Source: Lactarius indigo (Eukaryota > Basidiomycota > Agaricomycetes > Russulales > Russulaceae). From it: a stretch of 64,000 bases of DNA. A program made the translations under genes and the position numbers. The stretch spans positions 124,001 to 188,000 of the forward strand of contig JAFKAC010000084.1 in NCBI GenBank assembly GCA_025766275.1, read 5' to 3'. The notes beneath the pieces are model-generated. The model was not told the DNA's origin. It was given only the letters and a program-made list of their open reading frames with translations, and made no database searches. This document shows positions 56,001-64,000 of the stretch, in pieces (the first letter of the stretch is position 1; each line of letters starts with the position of its first letter).

Positions 56001-57757
56001 CGTTCAGCCTCGGAAAGCGTTGCGGAGTAGTATCCTATGGGGTGTCGCTTTCCATCAGCTTTTTTCTGTAGGAGTACGGCTCCCACCGCGTATCCCGAAG
56101 CGTCGACCTCTAACTCAAACGGGTCTTGGAGGATTGGATGTGCTAGTACTGGTTCTTCCGTTACGAGGCGTTTTAAGGTATTGAATGCTTCTTCCTCCGC
56201 TGTCGTCCATCTCCATTCCTCGTCTTTTCGTGTCAACTTAGTCAGTGGCTTGGCGTGAGTCGCGAAACCGCGAATGAAGAGTCTGTAAAAGTTACAGAAG
56301 CCAAGGAAGGATCGGACGTCCTTGACTTTCGTTGGCGTTGGCCAGTCTTTGATGCCTTGGACTTTTACAGGGTCCATACGAGTTACCCCCTTTTCAAGGA
56401 TTACCCCCAGGTAATCCATTCGCGGTTGATGGAATAGGCATTTTTCGAGTTTGAAGTAGAGGTCGTGTTCTTCGGCGACGCGCAAGACGTCGCGGACGGC
56501 CGAAACATGGGCGGCTAGATCATGGTCAAAGTGAGTCGCGATCCCGATATCGTCCATGTAGACACGTATCGTGGTACCCAAACGATCGTGTTTTGCGATC
56601 GTGTCACGGTAGATGTGATTCATCATGGCTTGGAAGGTGGCCGGGGAGTTGGTGAGGCCAAAGAACATGACCGTCGGTTCGAAGAGACCAAATTTGGTCT
56701 TGAAAGCCGCTTTTTCTTGGTCCCCGTCGCGAATGCGAATGTTGTTATAGCCCCACCGTATGTCGAGTTTGGTGTATATGTGGGCGTTGCTGAGGTCCAG
56801 AATGAGATCTTGGATCAGCGGCAGCGGGTACTGGTTGCGGATAGTGTGTGAATTAATGACTCGATAATCCTGGACGGGGCGCAGTTTTCCGTCCTTCTTT
56901 TTAATAAAAAAGAAGGGAGACGCGTACGGGGATATGGAGGGTCGTAGATAGCCCTGTTTCAGTTTTTCGTCTAAGAACTCCTTGAGTTCCCCTTCTTCTT
57001 TCTGCGTCATAGGGTATATTTTGCAGTCTATAGCCGCTGGTGCTGATGGTTTAAAGTCTATGGCGTGATCCCAGGGCCGGGCTGGGGGAAAGCGATGTGA
57101 GGCTTGCTCGTTAAAGAGTTTGCTGAACTGTTCGTATTCGGGCGGCAGCACGGCTGCCGTCTGCTGTTGTTTTGCCAATATGGCCAATTCCGTCGAGGTC
57201 GTGGCCCGTGCGAAGGTCTCTTCGTGTAGTTCCTGTAAGATCTCCTCCTTTTCTGCTGTGATCAGGGCGCGAGTTGCTGATGCAGTAAGTAGTCCTTCCG
57301 TAGTGGCTAGCACTACGGGTAGTACGTCGGGATGCATAGTCGCTGTGGCCCAACTGATGGTGGGTTCGAATGCGCCTAGCCATGGGTATCCGAGCACCAT
57401 GTCCTCGCTTCCGAGGTCAGTGACCAGAAAGGTCATTTTCTTTATCTGTCCCCGTGTTTTCACCTCTAGGTTAACATAATGAGTGATTAACCCAGCTTTG
57501 TTTTCTGTATTATCTATGTTCCATATTTTGCGAGGCGTATCCAGCGCCTGTACCGGGATTCCTGCTTTGGCTGCCATACTTGGTTTGATGAAGTTGTCGG
57601 TCGCTCCAGAGTCGACCAGCGCGTTGATTTCAGTCGTTTGGTAATTCGTTCGGACAGTCACTGGGATTCGTAGAGATCGATAGCGCGTTGTCACAATTAC
57701 AGAATTACATTGTAAAGCCCTCACCCAGACTGAAGGGTTCAGGCGTCCCGAAAACCC
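53036..57757 (-). CDS. pol: Pol of element D
   Basis: Open frame of 1577 codons counted from 57769, entered by -1 shift at 57757-57751. Domains in order: protease (LVDSGATDNF), RT (GKLRPVQDYR; YMDDIGIAT), RNase H (VDASGYAVGAVLLQ), integrase HHCC plus DDE (AIDFITKLP..SDRDPRF..QSERTNQW), GPF module, chromodomain (YEVEAILDARHFGRG..WKGYPDSENQW), and a tail with a PEGFRANRRPHHIRYP block, YGKPFYAEP and a C-terminal coiled coil. No missing catalytic residue was seen. It makes and integrates cDNA of D. Confidence 0.94.
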   Translation of the reverse strand, partial: GFSGRLNPSVWVRALQCNSVIVTTRYRSLRIPVTVRTNYQTTEINALVDSGATDNFIKPSMAAKAGIPVQALDTPRKIWNIDNTENKAGLITHYVNLEVKTRGQIKKMTFLVTDLGSEDMVLGYPWLGAFEPTISWATATMHPDVLPVVLATTEGLLTASATRALITAEKEEILQELHEETFARATTSTELAILAKQQQTAAVLPPEYEQFSKLFNEQASHRFPPARPWDHAIDFKPSAPAAIDCKIYPMTQKEEGELKEFLDEKLKQGYLRPSISPYASPFFFIKKKDGKLRPVQDYRVINSHTIRNQYPLPLIQDLILDLSNAHIYTKLDIRWGYNNIRIRDGDQEKAAFKTKFGLFEPTVMFFGLTNSPATFQAMMNHIYRDTIAKHDRLGTTIRVYMDDIGIATHFDHDLAAHVSAVRDVLRVAEEHDLYFKLEKCLFHQPRMDYLGVILEKGVTRMDPVKVQGIKDWPTPTKVKDVRSFLGFCNFYRLFIRGFATHAKPLTKLTRKDEEWRWTTAEEEAFNTLKRLVTEEPVLAHPILQDPFELEVDASGYAVGAVLLQKKADGKRHPIGYYSATLSEAERNYDIYDLELLAIVKALRNWRPLLAGAPHKIKIYSDHLNLQYWKSPQKISRRVAREVLELSEYDFEIHHIKGKNNGRADALSRRPDYDQGAEDNSEVVVLPPEVFVRTLNTARTLILNPNLSQPRHQQDEKVIKVWADAHQLKKLQGEWYKDGRFVITGPASTHRVLIHDHHDLPIHGHPGIAKTQRILERHYWWPRLRKDVYEYVQGCAECQRNKVNTRPIRAALHPITPVLDALPFQTVAIDFITKLPTSGGHDSILTVTDHDCSKASVFIPCREEITAEETAALYVSHVFKRFGLPRKIISDRDPRFTSKFTREACRILGVQQNISTAYHPRTDGQSERTNQWLEQYLRFWVNERQDNWTTYLPIAEFAHNNWPHEHTKQSPFQLLMGYDPRADWTDKPSPIPQVTARLTQLKEARRDAQHLMKRAQEAWVRNKDTPKFRINDLVWLEGKHLRTNQPTAKLAARRHGPFRVIQVMSPYNYRLELPTQWSIHPVFHIDLLTPYKQTSLHGENFTRPPPELIDGEEEYEVEAILDARHFGRGRRLQYLVKWKGYPDSENQWVNKDDVFAPEALRLYQEAQTHGKSDKVGVARTEDGHPSFLRSAISHMPTSPLRHVTQAALLDSLAQDAHALLAEDDDTEVPNPQITPWTPLRPTEGPITAQEWAHVITQFPDPTTTPDGEVVHVFRDELGQREPIAAIPPSDDLIGVRGVFPSNDQRSSADGVRAGGVEESSGGVAEGTAGLSRGPTEGDARATAAMEAAEAGHDDDDYYPARHAFLRTKGDPTNPLITPWLVYTDGSPMYRGRVRVPGAADHRPFTAADDPAHVIAPEGFRANRRPHHIRYPITGPDGVERDASHVQIIGGADPLILGVIPGSPHVYGKPFYAEPHVSAALRPTYPHEDLVVFEADRITDRALNRINDESLTAEVTRFRAASYELDRLHARVAQLRAMIECAQDDRRDSIYRLERATALERIADEQRDWPARDFR
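53446..54156 (-). CDS. Overlapping +1-frame ORF in the pol tail of element D
   Basis: A 236-codon ATG ORF starting MSPKRHSS, aligned with MSPRRSSS in B and G. The block WKKVAAEWQKEQLDSAAARL and REMRERRQRW is in the same relative place as in B, G, H and C. See finding on the dual-coding tail. Confidence 0.4.
   Translation of the reverse strand: MSPKRHSSTPSHKTPTPSWLRTTTPRYPTLKSPHGHLLDQRRDPSPPKNGLMSSLNSPIQPPLPTERSSTSSGTNLGSASRSPLSPQATTSSAFAEFSRATTSVQALMEYELEGWKKVAAEWQKEQLDSAAARLREMRERRQRWRLLRLAMTTTITTRHATPSFERKATLLIPSSRPGSSTPTGPPCIEDVSVYPAPPIIVRSPPPTTPRMSLRLKGSGRTDDPITFDTPSPGPTE
56385..56395 (-). promoter_or_regulatory. Internal polypurine tract, element D
   Basis: GAAAAGGGGGT on the minus strand, inside the 35-nt invariant block 56385-56419 of RT. 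Confidence 0.55.
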
Positions 57758-59736
57758 TCTTTTCCCCACAAATCTTGAAGGATGAGGTCTTTCACCTCGT
57801 CCGTGCTATTGGCTACCTGCGTGAGCCATTCCTTTGCTTGTTCTCCTGCGGTTTTTGTGCTTGCCGCGTTGATTTGCGGCGCCGGTGTTACGCTTGGTGC
57901 CGGGGTCGTGTATCCGGGTAATGAAGGTTCGTATTGGGATACTGGACCCGGAGTCCATGCGGTTTCCGTCATTCGACTACTGGACGGTACGTTCTGCCAG
58001 TGTCCTTGCGTGCGCGGGTGGGGACAGTTTCGTGAGAGATGTCCTGGAGCGTGACAATTATAACAAAGGACGTTCCTTAGATCTCGTCTCGATCCTCCTC
58101 GTCCTCGTCCTCTTGCGCCCGGCCCTCCTCTCGGCGGGAATGGGGGCGTTTGCCAGTCGCGATGGGGCAGCTTGTTGAAATCGATGTCTTCAGATCCCGC
58201 TAGCCGTACTCTGGCACGATCTGCTGAGGTGTCCATGGCCCAGGGGTTGGTCTGAGGCAGGTTCTGTGGGAGCGTCCATCCCGCGTTGCCGGTTTGCTTC
58301 TTCTGTTGTGTGGTGGTATTCTTGTATTCGTTGAGCCTTGCTTTGAGGTGAATGTAATTCTTCTGTCGTTTGAGTACTGCTCTCTTCCAGTCATCAAACG
58401 TAACTGGGTCGTCGAATTGAAACGCGTTTTTAAATAGTTCTCTCGGCAGTCCCGACGTGAAGAGGTCGATCGTTTGTGGTTCGTTGAGGCGGTAGTGAGC
58501 CTTCCGTGCGAGCTGCTCGAAATCATTGACGTACTTGTCAATATCCTCTCCCGTCATTTTGAATCCTTTGCGCAATATTGCTTGCGCTTGTTCACGTTCC
58601 AACGTGTTTTCGAATCGCTGGCTGAAGCCGTCTGCTACGGCATCCCACAGCTCGCGGGTGTAGGGGTTGATCCCTCGTTGTATTTGTCGGTTGAGCCAGT
58701 TCAGAAACGATAGGACCCATTCGCTGACTGCTCCGCCTTTGATGTACGACAGAAACAGAAGGCATCTTCGGTAGTCGTTGCGCATGATAGGGGCGTCCAA
58801 ATTCATGCCCCAGTAGACGTGCCACTGCGTCAGAAACTGGTCCACTTTAAGTCTGTCTCCATCAAAAATGGAAGGTGGCTCGCCGGTTAATTTTTCGTTA
58901 TGATGGCCCCCGCCTCCAACGCCTTCGCCACCACCTCCTCCTCCTCCGCCTCCGCCTCCTGGCGGTCCGGCGGGTGGTCCTCTCGGTGGTTCGGTTCTTC
59001 GCAGGTCGAATGGGACTCCTCCTCCAGGCGGGGGTGGTGGATCTCCGGCGGGTCCTCCCACTCCTGGGGGCAGTTCTATGATTAGTCGACGTTCAGACGG
59101 GGGGTCTCCCCTATCTGATCCGATGGCTCGAAAGATAGCGGCGTCATCTGCCGTCATTCGTACGCCGGTTTCGGGATTGATGGGCATAAGGATGTCCCTA
59201 GCTTCCGCTCTTATGGCTCTTGCTTCCTCAATGGCGACTTCCTCCATGGCTTGCGTCAAAGTTGCCATGATAGCTGGCGATCTGATGTGAATTGGCTCTG
59301 GTTCCGTAATATGTGCGGACTCAGCTCGTTCGATAAGGAGATCCTGTATTGCTCCTCCGCTGGTCTCTGTTTGATTCGGTTCGCGTCCTTCGCTTTCTTC
59401 GTCTTCTTCTTGGCTTCGCTCTTCTTCTTCCGACACCACTTCTCCGGTAGAATGTTCTCGTACTTGCCCGTCGATAGGTCCCCAGTCGGCTCGGCTATTG
59501 AGTTCTCGTGCGTCGATATCACAACGATATCTGGGCCCTGCTGGTCGTACGACGTCCCACTGGGAGTCTGGGCGGAATCTGGTAGGTCCGTTGAACTCTA
59601 CGAAGTATCCGGTTTCTTCTTCTCTTTCTCTCCAGCTGGCAGTTTGTAAAAAGCGCGTGGGGACGTTGCGTTCCCCTCTTCTTGGGAGTGAATAAGGGCG
59701 GAAACTGGTCCACTGGTCTCTGGTTGTTACAGCCAC
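57739..59736 (-). CDS. gag: Gag of element D
   Basis: 665 codons from a GTG; no ATG lies at the N-terminus, and TAA precedes the frame by six codons. It has the TRDQWTSFRPYS domain, then lacks about 21 residues that B and C have between FRP and WDVVRPAG (an in-frame deletion of about 63 nt). An acidic linker, a helix near the ATLTQAMEEV block, a Pro/Gly run, capsid-like region and zinc knuckle CYNCHAPGHLSRNC (about residues 559-572) follow. It forms the virus-like particle and binds RNA. Confidence 0.9.
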   Translation of the reverse strand: MAVTTRDQWTSFRPYSLPRRGERNVPTRFLQTASWREREEETGYFVEFNGPTRFRPDSQWDVVRPAGPRYRCDIDARELNSRADWGPIDGQVREHSTGEVVSEEEERSQEEDEESEGREPNQTETSGGAIQDLLIERAESAHITEPEPIHIRSPAIMATLTQAMEEVAIEEARAIRAEARDILMPINPETGVRMTADDAAIFRAIGSDRGDPPSERRLIIELPPGVGGPAGDPPPPPGGGVPFDLRRTEPPRGPPAGPPGGGGGGGGGGGEGVGGGGHHNEKLTGEPPSIFDGDRLKVDQFLTQWHVYWGMNLDAPIMRNDYRRCLLFLSYIKGGAVSEWVLSFLNWLNRQIQRGINPYTRELWDAVADGFSQRFENTLEREQAQAILRKGFKMTGEDIDKYVNDFEQLARKAHYRLNEPQTIDLFTSGLPRELFKNAFQFDDPVTFDDWKRAVLKRQKNYIHLKARLNEYKNTTTQQKKQTGNAGWTLPQNLPQTNPWAMDTSADRARVRLAGSEDIDFNKLPHRDWQTPPFPPRGGPGARGRGRGGSRRDLRNVLCYNCHAPGHLSRNCPHPRTQGHWQNVPSSSRMTETAWTPGPVSQYEPSLPGYTTPAPSVTPAPQINAASTKTAGEQAKEWLTQVANSTDEVKDLILQDLWGKEGFRDA
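57751..57757 (-). promoter_or_regulatory. -1 frameshift heptamer, element D
   Basis: GGGTTTT in gag phase G GGT TTT, a few codons before the gag stop at 57739-57741. Confidence 0.75.
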
Positions 59737-59742
59737 GATGAA

Positions 59743-59753
59743 ATCTTGGTCTT
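59743..59753 (-). promoter_or_regulatory. Self-priming site of element D
   Basis: AAGACCAAGAT on the minus strand, two bases from the 5' LTR. It is complementary to ATCTTGGTCTT at 60027-60017 (minus), which lies 34 nt from the TATTTAA box at 60061-60055. Confidence 0.7.
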
Positions 59754-59755
59754 AA

Positions 59756-60327
59756 TGTAACGCCGTCACGACGTCAGCTCGACTTGAGCTCGAGGGAGGC
59801 GGCAACAACTTAGCGCGAATGTATGTCCGACACAACGACGCGAAGGTCCGTGTGCTTGCCTTAGTGAATACGCGGAGGTACACCGGCAAGACTTATGCTT
59901 GTCTTTGCTTGTCACAAACGAAGTTGGACACTGAAGTAGGATTCGAGAGAAATAAGAAATGACAGAGAGACGAAGCGATAGATCGCAAGAGAGAGACACA
60001 AAAGTGACGATTCAAGAAGACCAAGATGGCGTATCTTGGTCTTCACCAACCTCCTTAAATACACATTCGAGCAGGCTTACAAGCGCTGCTATGAGTCACA
60101 GTAAGTAGCGTCCAACGTATCGCAGAAACATCGCAAACCCTAATACTACTAGTACTAGTACTAGTGGCACTTGTCATCAGTCAGCTATCGTACCCTATCT
60201 CCTATCGTGCTCGGTATCGCCTATCGTAAGTCCGCAACTAATCTACCTTACCGCCGTAGTTGCAACCGGTACAGTAAGGGTCCTCAGAAGTTATCGTACC
60301 ACAGTACAGAAAGTCCGAAACGTGACA
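59756..60327 (-). repeat. 5' LTR of element D
   Basis: 572 bp, essentially identical to 52435-53006 (one CpG difference, near 59844). It shows the TATTTAA promoter box and hairpin over the RNA start. Confidence 0.95.
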
Positions 60328-60332
60328 AGTAC

Positions 60333-62405
60333 CGTGATTCCTTCATTATTGTTTTCCCCCTGATTGTAGTCCGGCCTTCTTGACAGTGCGTCAGCACGTC
60401 CATTGGAGGTCCCCTTAATGTGGTGAATCTCGAAGTCATATTCCGAGAGTTCGAGTACTTCCCTAGCTATGCGCCTGCTAATCTTCTGTGGCGATTTCCA
60501 GTATTGTAGGTTCAGATGGTCGGAGAATACCTTGATCTTGTGGGGAGAGCCTGCCAACAGGGGTCTCCAATGTCTGAAGGCCTTGACAATGGCTAGAAGT
60601 TTGAGGTCATAGATATCATAATTTCGTTCAGCTTCGTTGAGAGTGGATGAGTAGTATCCAATAGGGTGTTGTTTACTGTCGGCTTTTCGCTGAAGAAGGA
60701 CTGCGCCCGTGGCAAAACCAGACGCGTCGACTTCTAATTCGAACTGTTGGGTAAGGTCCGGATGCGCTAGGACGGGTTCACTAGTGACGAGAGTTTTAAG
60801 GTCTTGGAACGCCTTTTCTTCCTCAGGTCCCCAATGCCATTCGGTATCTTTGCGCATAAGTTTGTTAAGTGGTCGCGCTTTGGTCGCGAATCCTCGTATA
60901 AAGGGTCGGTAAAAATTGCAAAAACCGAGGAAAGAGCGGATGTCCTTAACTTTGGTTGGCGTAGGCCAGTCCTTGATGCCCAAAATTTTGACGGGATCCA
61001 TGCGTGTCACCCCCTTTTCAAGGATTACCCCCAGGTAATCCATACGTGGGGAGTGGAAAAGGCATTTCTCGAGTTTGTAGTATAAATTGTGTTCCGCAGA
61101 TACACGAAGTACGTCCTTGATGGCTTCGATGTGATCCGGTAATGAGTGATTAAGTCCAGTAGCAATGCCGATGTCGTCCATGTAGACCCGAATAACGGTG
61201 CCTCATTTTTCGTGTTTTGCGATGATGTCTCTGAAGATAAAATTCATCATCGTCTGGAACGTTGCTGGGGAATTGGTTAGGCCAAAAAACATCACCGTTG
61301 GTTCGAATAATCCATAGCGTGTCTTAAACGCTGCCTTTTCCTCATCTCCTTCTTTGATGCATATGTTGTTATACCCCCACCTAACATCAAGTTTGGTGTA
61401 GATGTGAGCGTTACTGAGATCGGTAATAAGGTCGGAGATGAGAGGGAGTGGGTATTGATTTCGAATGGTGACCGCGTTGATTTTCCGGTAGTCTTGGACA
61501 GGTCGTAATTTTCCATCCTTCTTTTTGATGAAGAAGAAGGACGAAGCGTATGGAGATTTGGAGGGTCGTATATACCCCTTTTTGAGTTGTTCGTTGATCC
61601 ACTTGCGTAGTTTCTTGTCTTCCTCTTGAGTCATGGGGTATATTTTGCAATCAATTGCATCAGCCATTCCTGGTTTGAATTCGATAGCGTGGTCCCAAGG
61701 CCTGCTTGGCGGAAACCTGTCCGAGGCCTCTTCACTGAAGAGACGTTTCACGATATTCGGGAGGTAACTCAGCTTTAGTGACGTATTGCTGAGCAGCGAT
61801 GGCGAGGTCGGTAGCCGTGGCTCTGATCCGGCATCCTTCCTCAAATTGTTGTCATTGTTTGTCCGTGATAACGCAGGAGTGTACTATTTCATAGTCGTCG
61901 TTTTGAACAGTGGCCGTTGCTACCACTGGCGTCGTTTTGATGTAGGGATTGGTGGATCGAATAATGATGGGAAGCATATCTTCGTGAATGGCCACTTGCG
62001 ACCATTTAATGTGTGGGTCATAGATGGCAAGCCAGGGATATCCTAATACGATGTCTTCGTTACTGATGTCTGTAATAAGGAAACGTATCTCCTTATGAAT
62101 GCCTTTAGTTTGGACGTCGACGTCGGTATAATGAGTGATACGTCCCGACTTGTTTTCCGTATTGTCAATATTCCATATTTTAGTTGTTTGGTCCCAAGTC
62201 CCATCCTCTTCACAAAGGAGGGTCTCATGAAGCAATGGGTTGCTCCTGAGTCGACTAATGCTCGTATGTTGGCCATTGCGTAACTGGTGCGAATCGATAC
62301 TGGAACTCTCATAGAACGGTAGCGAGTCATGATTACACTGTTACAATTAACTGCCCTCACCCAGGCCGATGGGTTCAGGCATCCTGAAAACCCTCCTTTT
62401 TCCAT
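60333..62405 (-). pseudogene. pol: pol of element E, 5' portion
   Basis: Protease (ALVDSGATHCF), RT (GKLRPVQDYRK; YMDDIGIATGL) and RNase H up to the D insertion. Defects are a deletion of about 14 nt near 62190 relative to C, a TGA near 61860, a further frame disruption near 61750, and a TGA at 61203-61205 (KHEK then stop, CGA in origin). Confidence 0.88.
61009..61019 (-). promoter_or_regulatory. Internal polypurine tract, element E
   Basis: GAAAAGGGGGT on the minus strand in the invariant RT block. Confidence 0.5.
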
Positions 62406-64000
62406 AATTGTTGGAGGATAATGTCCTTTACGTCATCCAATTCTCCTGCTACTCCGTTAAGCCAATCGCTGGCGCGCTGTTGAGGGGGTATGTCTTGAAC
62501 CGCCCTGGTAGCGACCTCTGGTTCTTGTTGATGATAGTCAGTATCGATATAGCAACTAGTTGACGCTTGAGGCTGATAGCTTCCTCGCAGTTGCCTACAA
62601 TCGTGGGCCATGTGTCCATCCTTTCCGCAATTATAACAAGTGACTGGCCTTTGGTTATTGTGTCCTCCCCCTCTTTGGAGGAATCCTCCTCTAGGTCGAT
62701 ATGGGGGACGAGGGGCGAGTATATCCTCAGCTCCTGTGAGTCGCCCTCAGATTCGATCTGCTGAAGTATCCATTGCATTTGGATCTCGGGGTAAATTTCT
62801 TGGTTGCCAGGAACTTCTTGGTGGTCCCTGCCATTGTCGTTGTTGACATGGTCGTCCTTGCCCTTGTCTGGGTGAGACTCCTTTGTTCAATACCGCCTTG
62901 AGGTGAAGATATTGTTGTTGACAAGTAGTGGCTGCTTCCTTCCACTCGCGGTAATTTCGGGGGTTGTCAAGAGTGTAGACCTTTTCATACAGGTCTTTTG
63001 GTAATCCACTTGCGAATAGATCCAGCGTTTGGGGATCGTCAAGTCTGTATTGAGCGCGGCATATTAACTGTTCGAATTGGGTGCAATACTCATCTAGATT
63101 GCCCCCGATCATTTTGACTCCTTTCTTGAGCTCGTATTGAGCTTGTTCTTGCTCCATCGTGTTGCGGAAGCGCTGCATGAAACTGCGCGTGACTTCGTTC
63201 CATAGTCCTTCGCTGGTGCGGGGTATCCCTGCTTGTATCTGACCATTGAGCCAGGTGAGCATCACCAGTACCCATTCACTAACATTGATTCCTTTGATAT
63301 AAGATAGGAAGAGTAGGGCGTGTCGATATGGTGTAGCCATGATGCCTTCGTCAGCGTTCATTCCCCAGTAAACATGCCATTGAGTGAGGAATGCTTCAAC
63401 TTTTGCTCATTCTCCATCAAATACTGTTGGCACTTCGCCAGCTAATTTGTTACTTGGAGGGGGAATGATGGGACCTGCACCTGGTAATCCTCCTCCTGGG
63501 GGTCCTCCTGGGAACCCTCCAGGGAACCCTCCGAATCCGGGTCCTCTTGGTGGAGGTCCTCCTCCTCCTCCTGGTAAATCGCCAGGGGGTCCGCCTCCTC
63601 CACTGGGGGGGTCTGCTACGTCGGGCCCGATTGCATGATGGATTGCTACATCATCGTCTGTCATTCGATGACCAGTGTAAGGGTTGATAGGGGCCAAATT
63701 GGCTCGCGATTCTTCTGATATGCGTCTTTGCTCGTCCAGGGCTATTTGATCCCTGGCTTCAGTGGTAAGTTGTACTTCTTCTTGCGTGATGGCAGCAGTT
63801 GCCATTGCGACTGCTGGGCTGTGAATATGAATTACTTCTGGTTCAGGTTGGTGGATGGTTAACGACTCAGTTTGTTGTATAATGCGATCGCCAATAGCCC
63901 CTAGGCTGGCTTCTTCAGCTGGCATTGTTTCTCTACTTGGTGATTGGCTTTCAGAGGCTTCTTCACCGCTAATTCCTTTGTCTGTATGTTCTTGTGCTTG
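62375..64000 (-). pseudogene. gag: gag of element E (runs off the window)
   Basis: Acidic linker, Pro/Gly tract (63470-63600), capsid-like region (63361 down), zinc knuckle CYNCGKDGHMAHDC (about 62635-62594) and slippery GGGTTTT (62393-62387). TGA at 63407-63409 and 62747-62749 fit CGA origin. The N-terminal domain is beyond position 64000. Confidence 0.88.

Larger units (their letters stand above)
52435..60327 (-). mobile_element. Element D: full-length, apparently intact young Ty3/gypsy chromodomain retrotransposon
   Basis: 7893 bp with 572-bp LTRs (59756-60327 is 5', 52435-53006 is 3') that differ at one CpG by eye, flanked by AGTAC (52430-52434 and 60328-60332). gag and pol have no stops, and all catalytic motifs looked for are present, including YMDD. 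It is nested in E, so it is younger than E. Best candidate in the window for a mobile copy. Confidence 0.97.
50709..64000 (-). mobile_element. Element E: family-C retrotransposon, minus strand, hosting D and cut by G
   Basis: Two pieces, 50709-52434 (pol 3' part) and 60328-64000 (pol 5' part and gag), join in frame once element D and one AGTAC are removed (GITVL then PESIFARATTLEE). The left end is lost at the LTR of G; the right end lies outside the window, so its LTRs are not seen. It shows the same CGA-to-TGA pattern as C. Confidence 0.9.

Overview
This window looks like heterochromatic, transposon-packed DNA from a mushroom-forming basidiomycete (Agaricomycetes; species not identifiable from sequence alone). 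The evidence is a Plavaka-type (CACTA-like) transposase, a KDZ transposase with its CxC2-type cysteine cluster, several chromodomain Ty3/gypsy retrotransposons, introns of about 50 nt with GTATGT/GTAAGT donors, and pervasive CpG decay. I see no ordinary host housekeeping gene, no rRNA or tRNA gene and no CRISPR array.

Layout. 1-3737: decayed Plavaka transposase gene, interrupted by a solo LTR of family A (1946-2664, TSD CATTA). 3738-5259: pyrimidine-rich non-coding DNA with a solo LTR of family B (4653-5105, TSD CTTCG). 5260-13064: complete but dead Ty3/gypsy element C (507-bp LTRs, TSD CTTCT). 13065-14107: non-coding. 14108-17672: 5'-truncated pol fragment H, related to C, split by a 605-bp solo LTR of another type (14223-14827, TSD CCATC). 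17686-46301: a large KDZ DNA transposon with about 129-bp terminal inverted repeats. It carries gene X (minus), gene Y (minus), gene Z (plus), gene W (plus) and the KDZ transposase (plus). Two full retrotransposons sit inside it: B (20027-27683, TSD CCATT, in an exon of gene X) and A (34216-42189, TSD CCAAT, in exon 2 of the transposase). 46311-50708: 5'-truncated family-B element G with its 3' LTR, which cuts into element E. 50709-64000: element E (minus strand, family C, running off the right edge), split by complete element D (52435-60327, minus strand, 572-bp LTRs, TSD AGTAC).

How the pieces work. All the retroelements have the order gag / -1 frameshift / protease-RT-RNase H-integrase-chromodomain-C-terminal extension. 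Reading the copies side by side shows three cis-acting features: a self-priming site (11 nt just after the 5' LTR complementary to the predicted RNA 5' end), a slippery heptamer at the gag/pol junction, and a second polypurine tract inside pol that repeats the 3' tract. A +1-frame overlapping ORF in the pol tail is conserved between families. D looks intact and young. B looks intact, but its RT catalytic YMDD is YMDN. C, E, H and the Plavaka gene are broken mainly by CGA-to-TGA changes.

The KDZ element without its passengers is about 13 kb. Genes Y, Z and W can be assembled as intact multi-exon genes, so they are candidate cargo of unknown function. All alignments and exon models here were made by eye.
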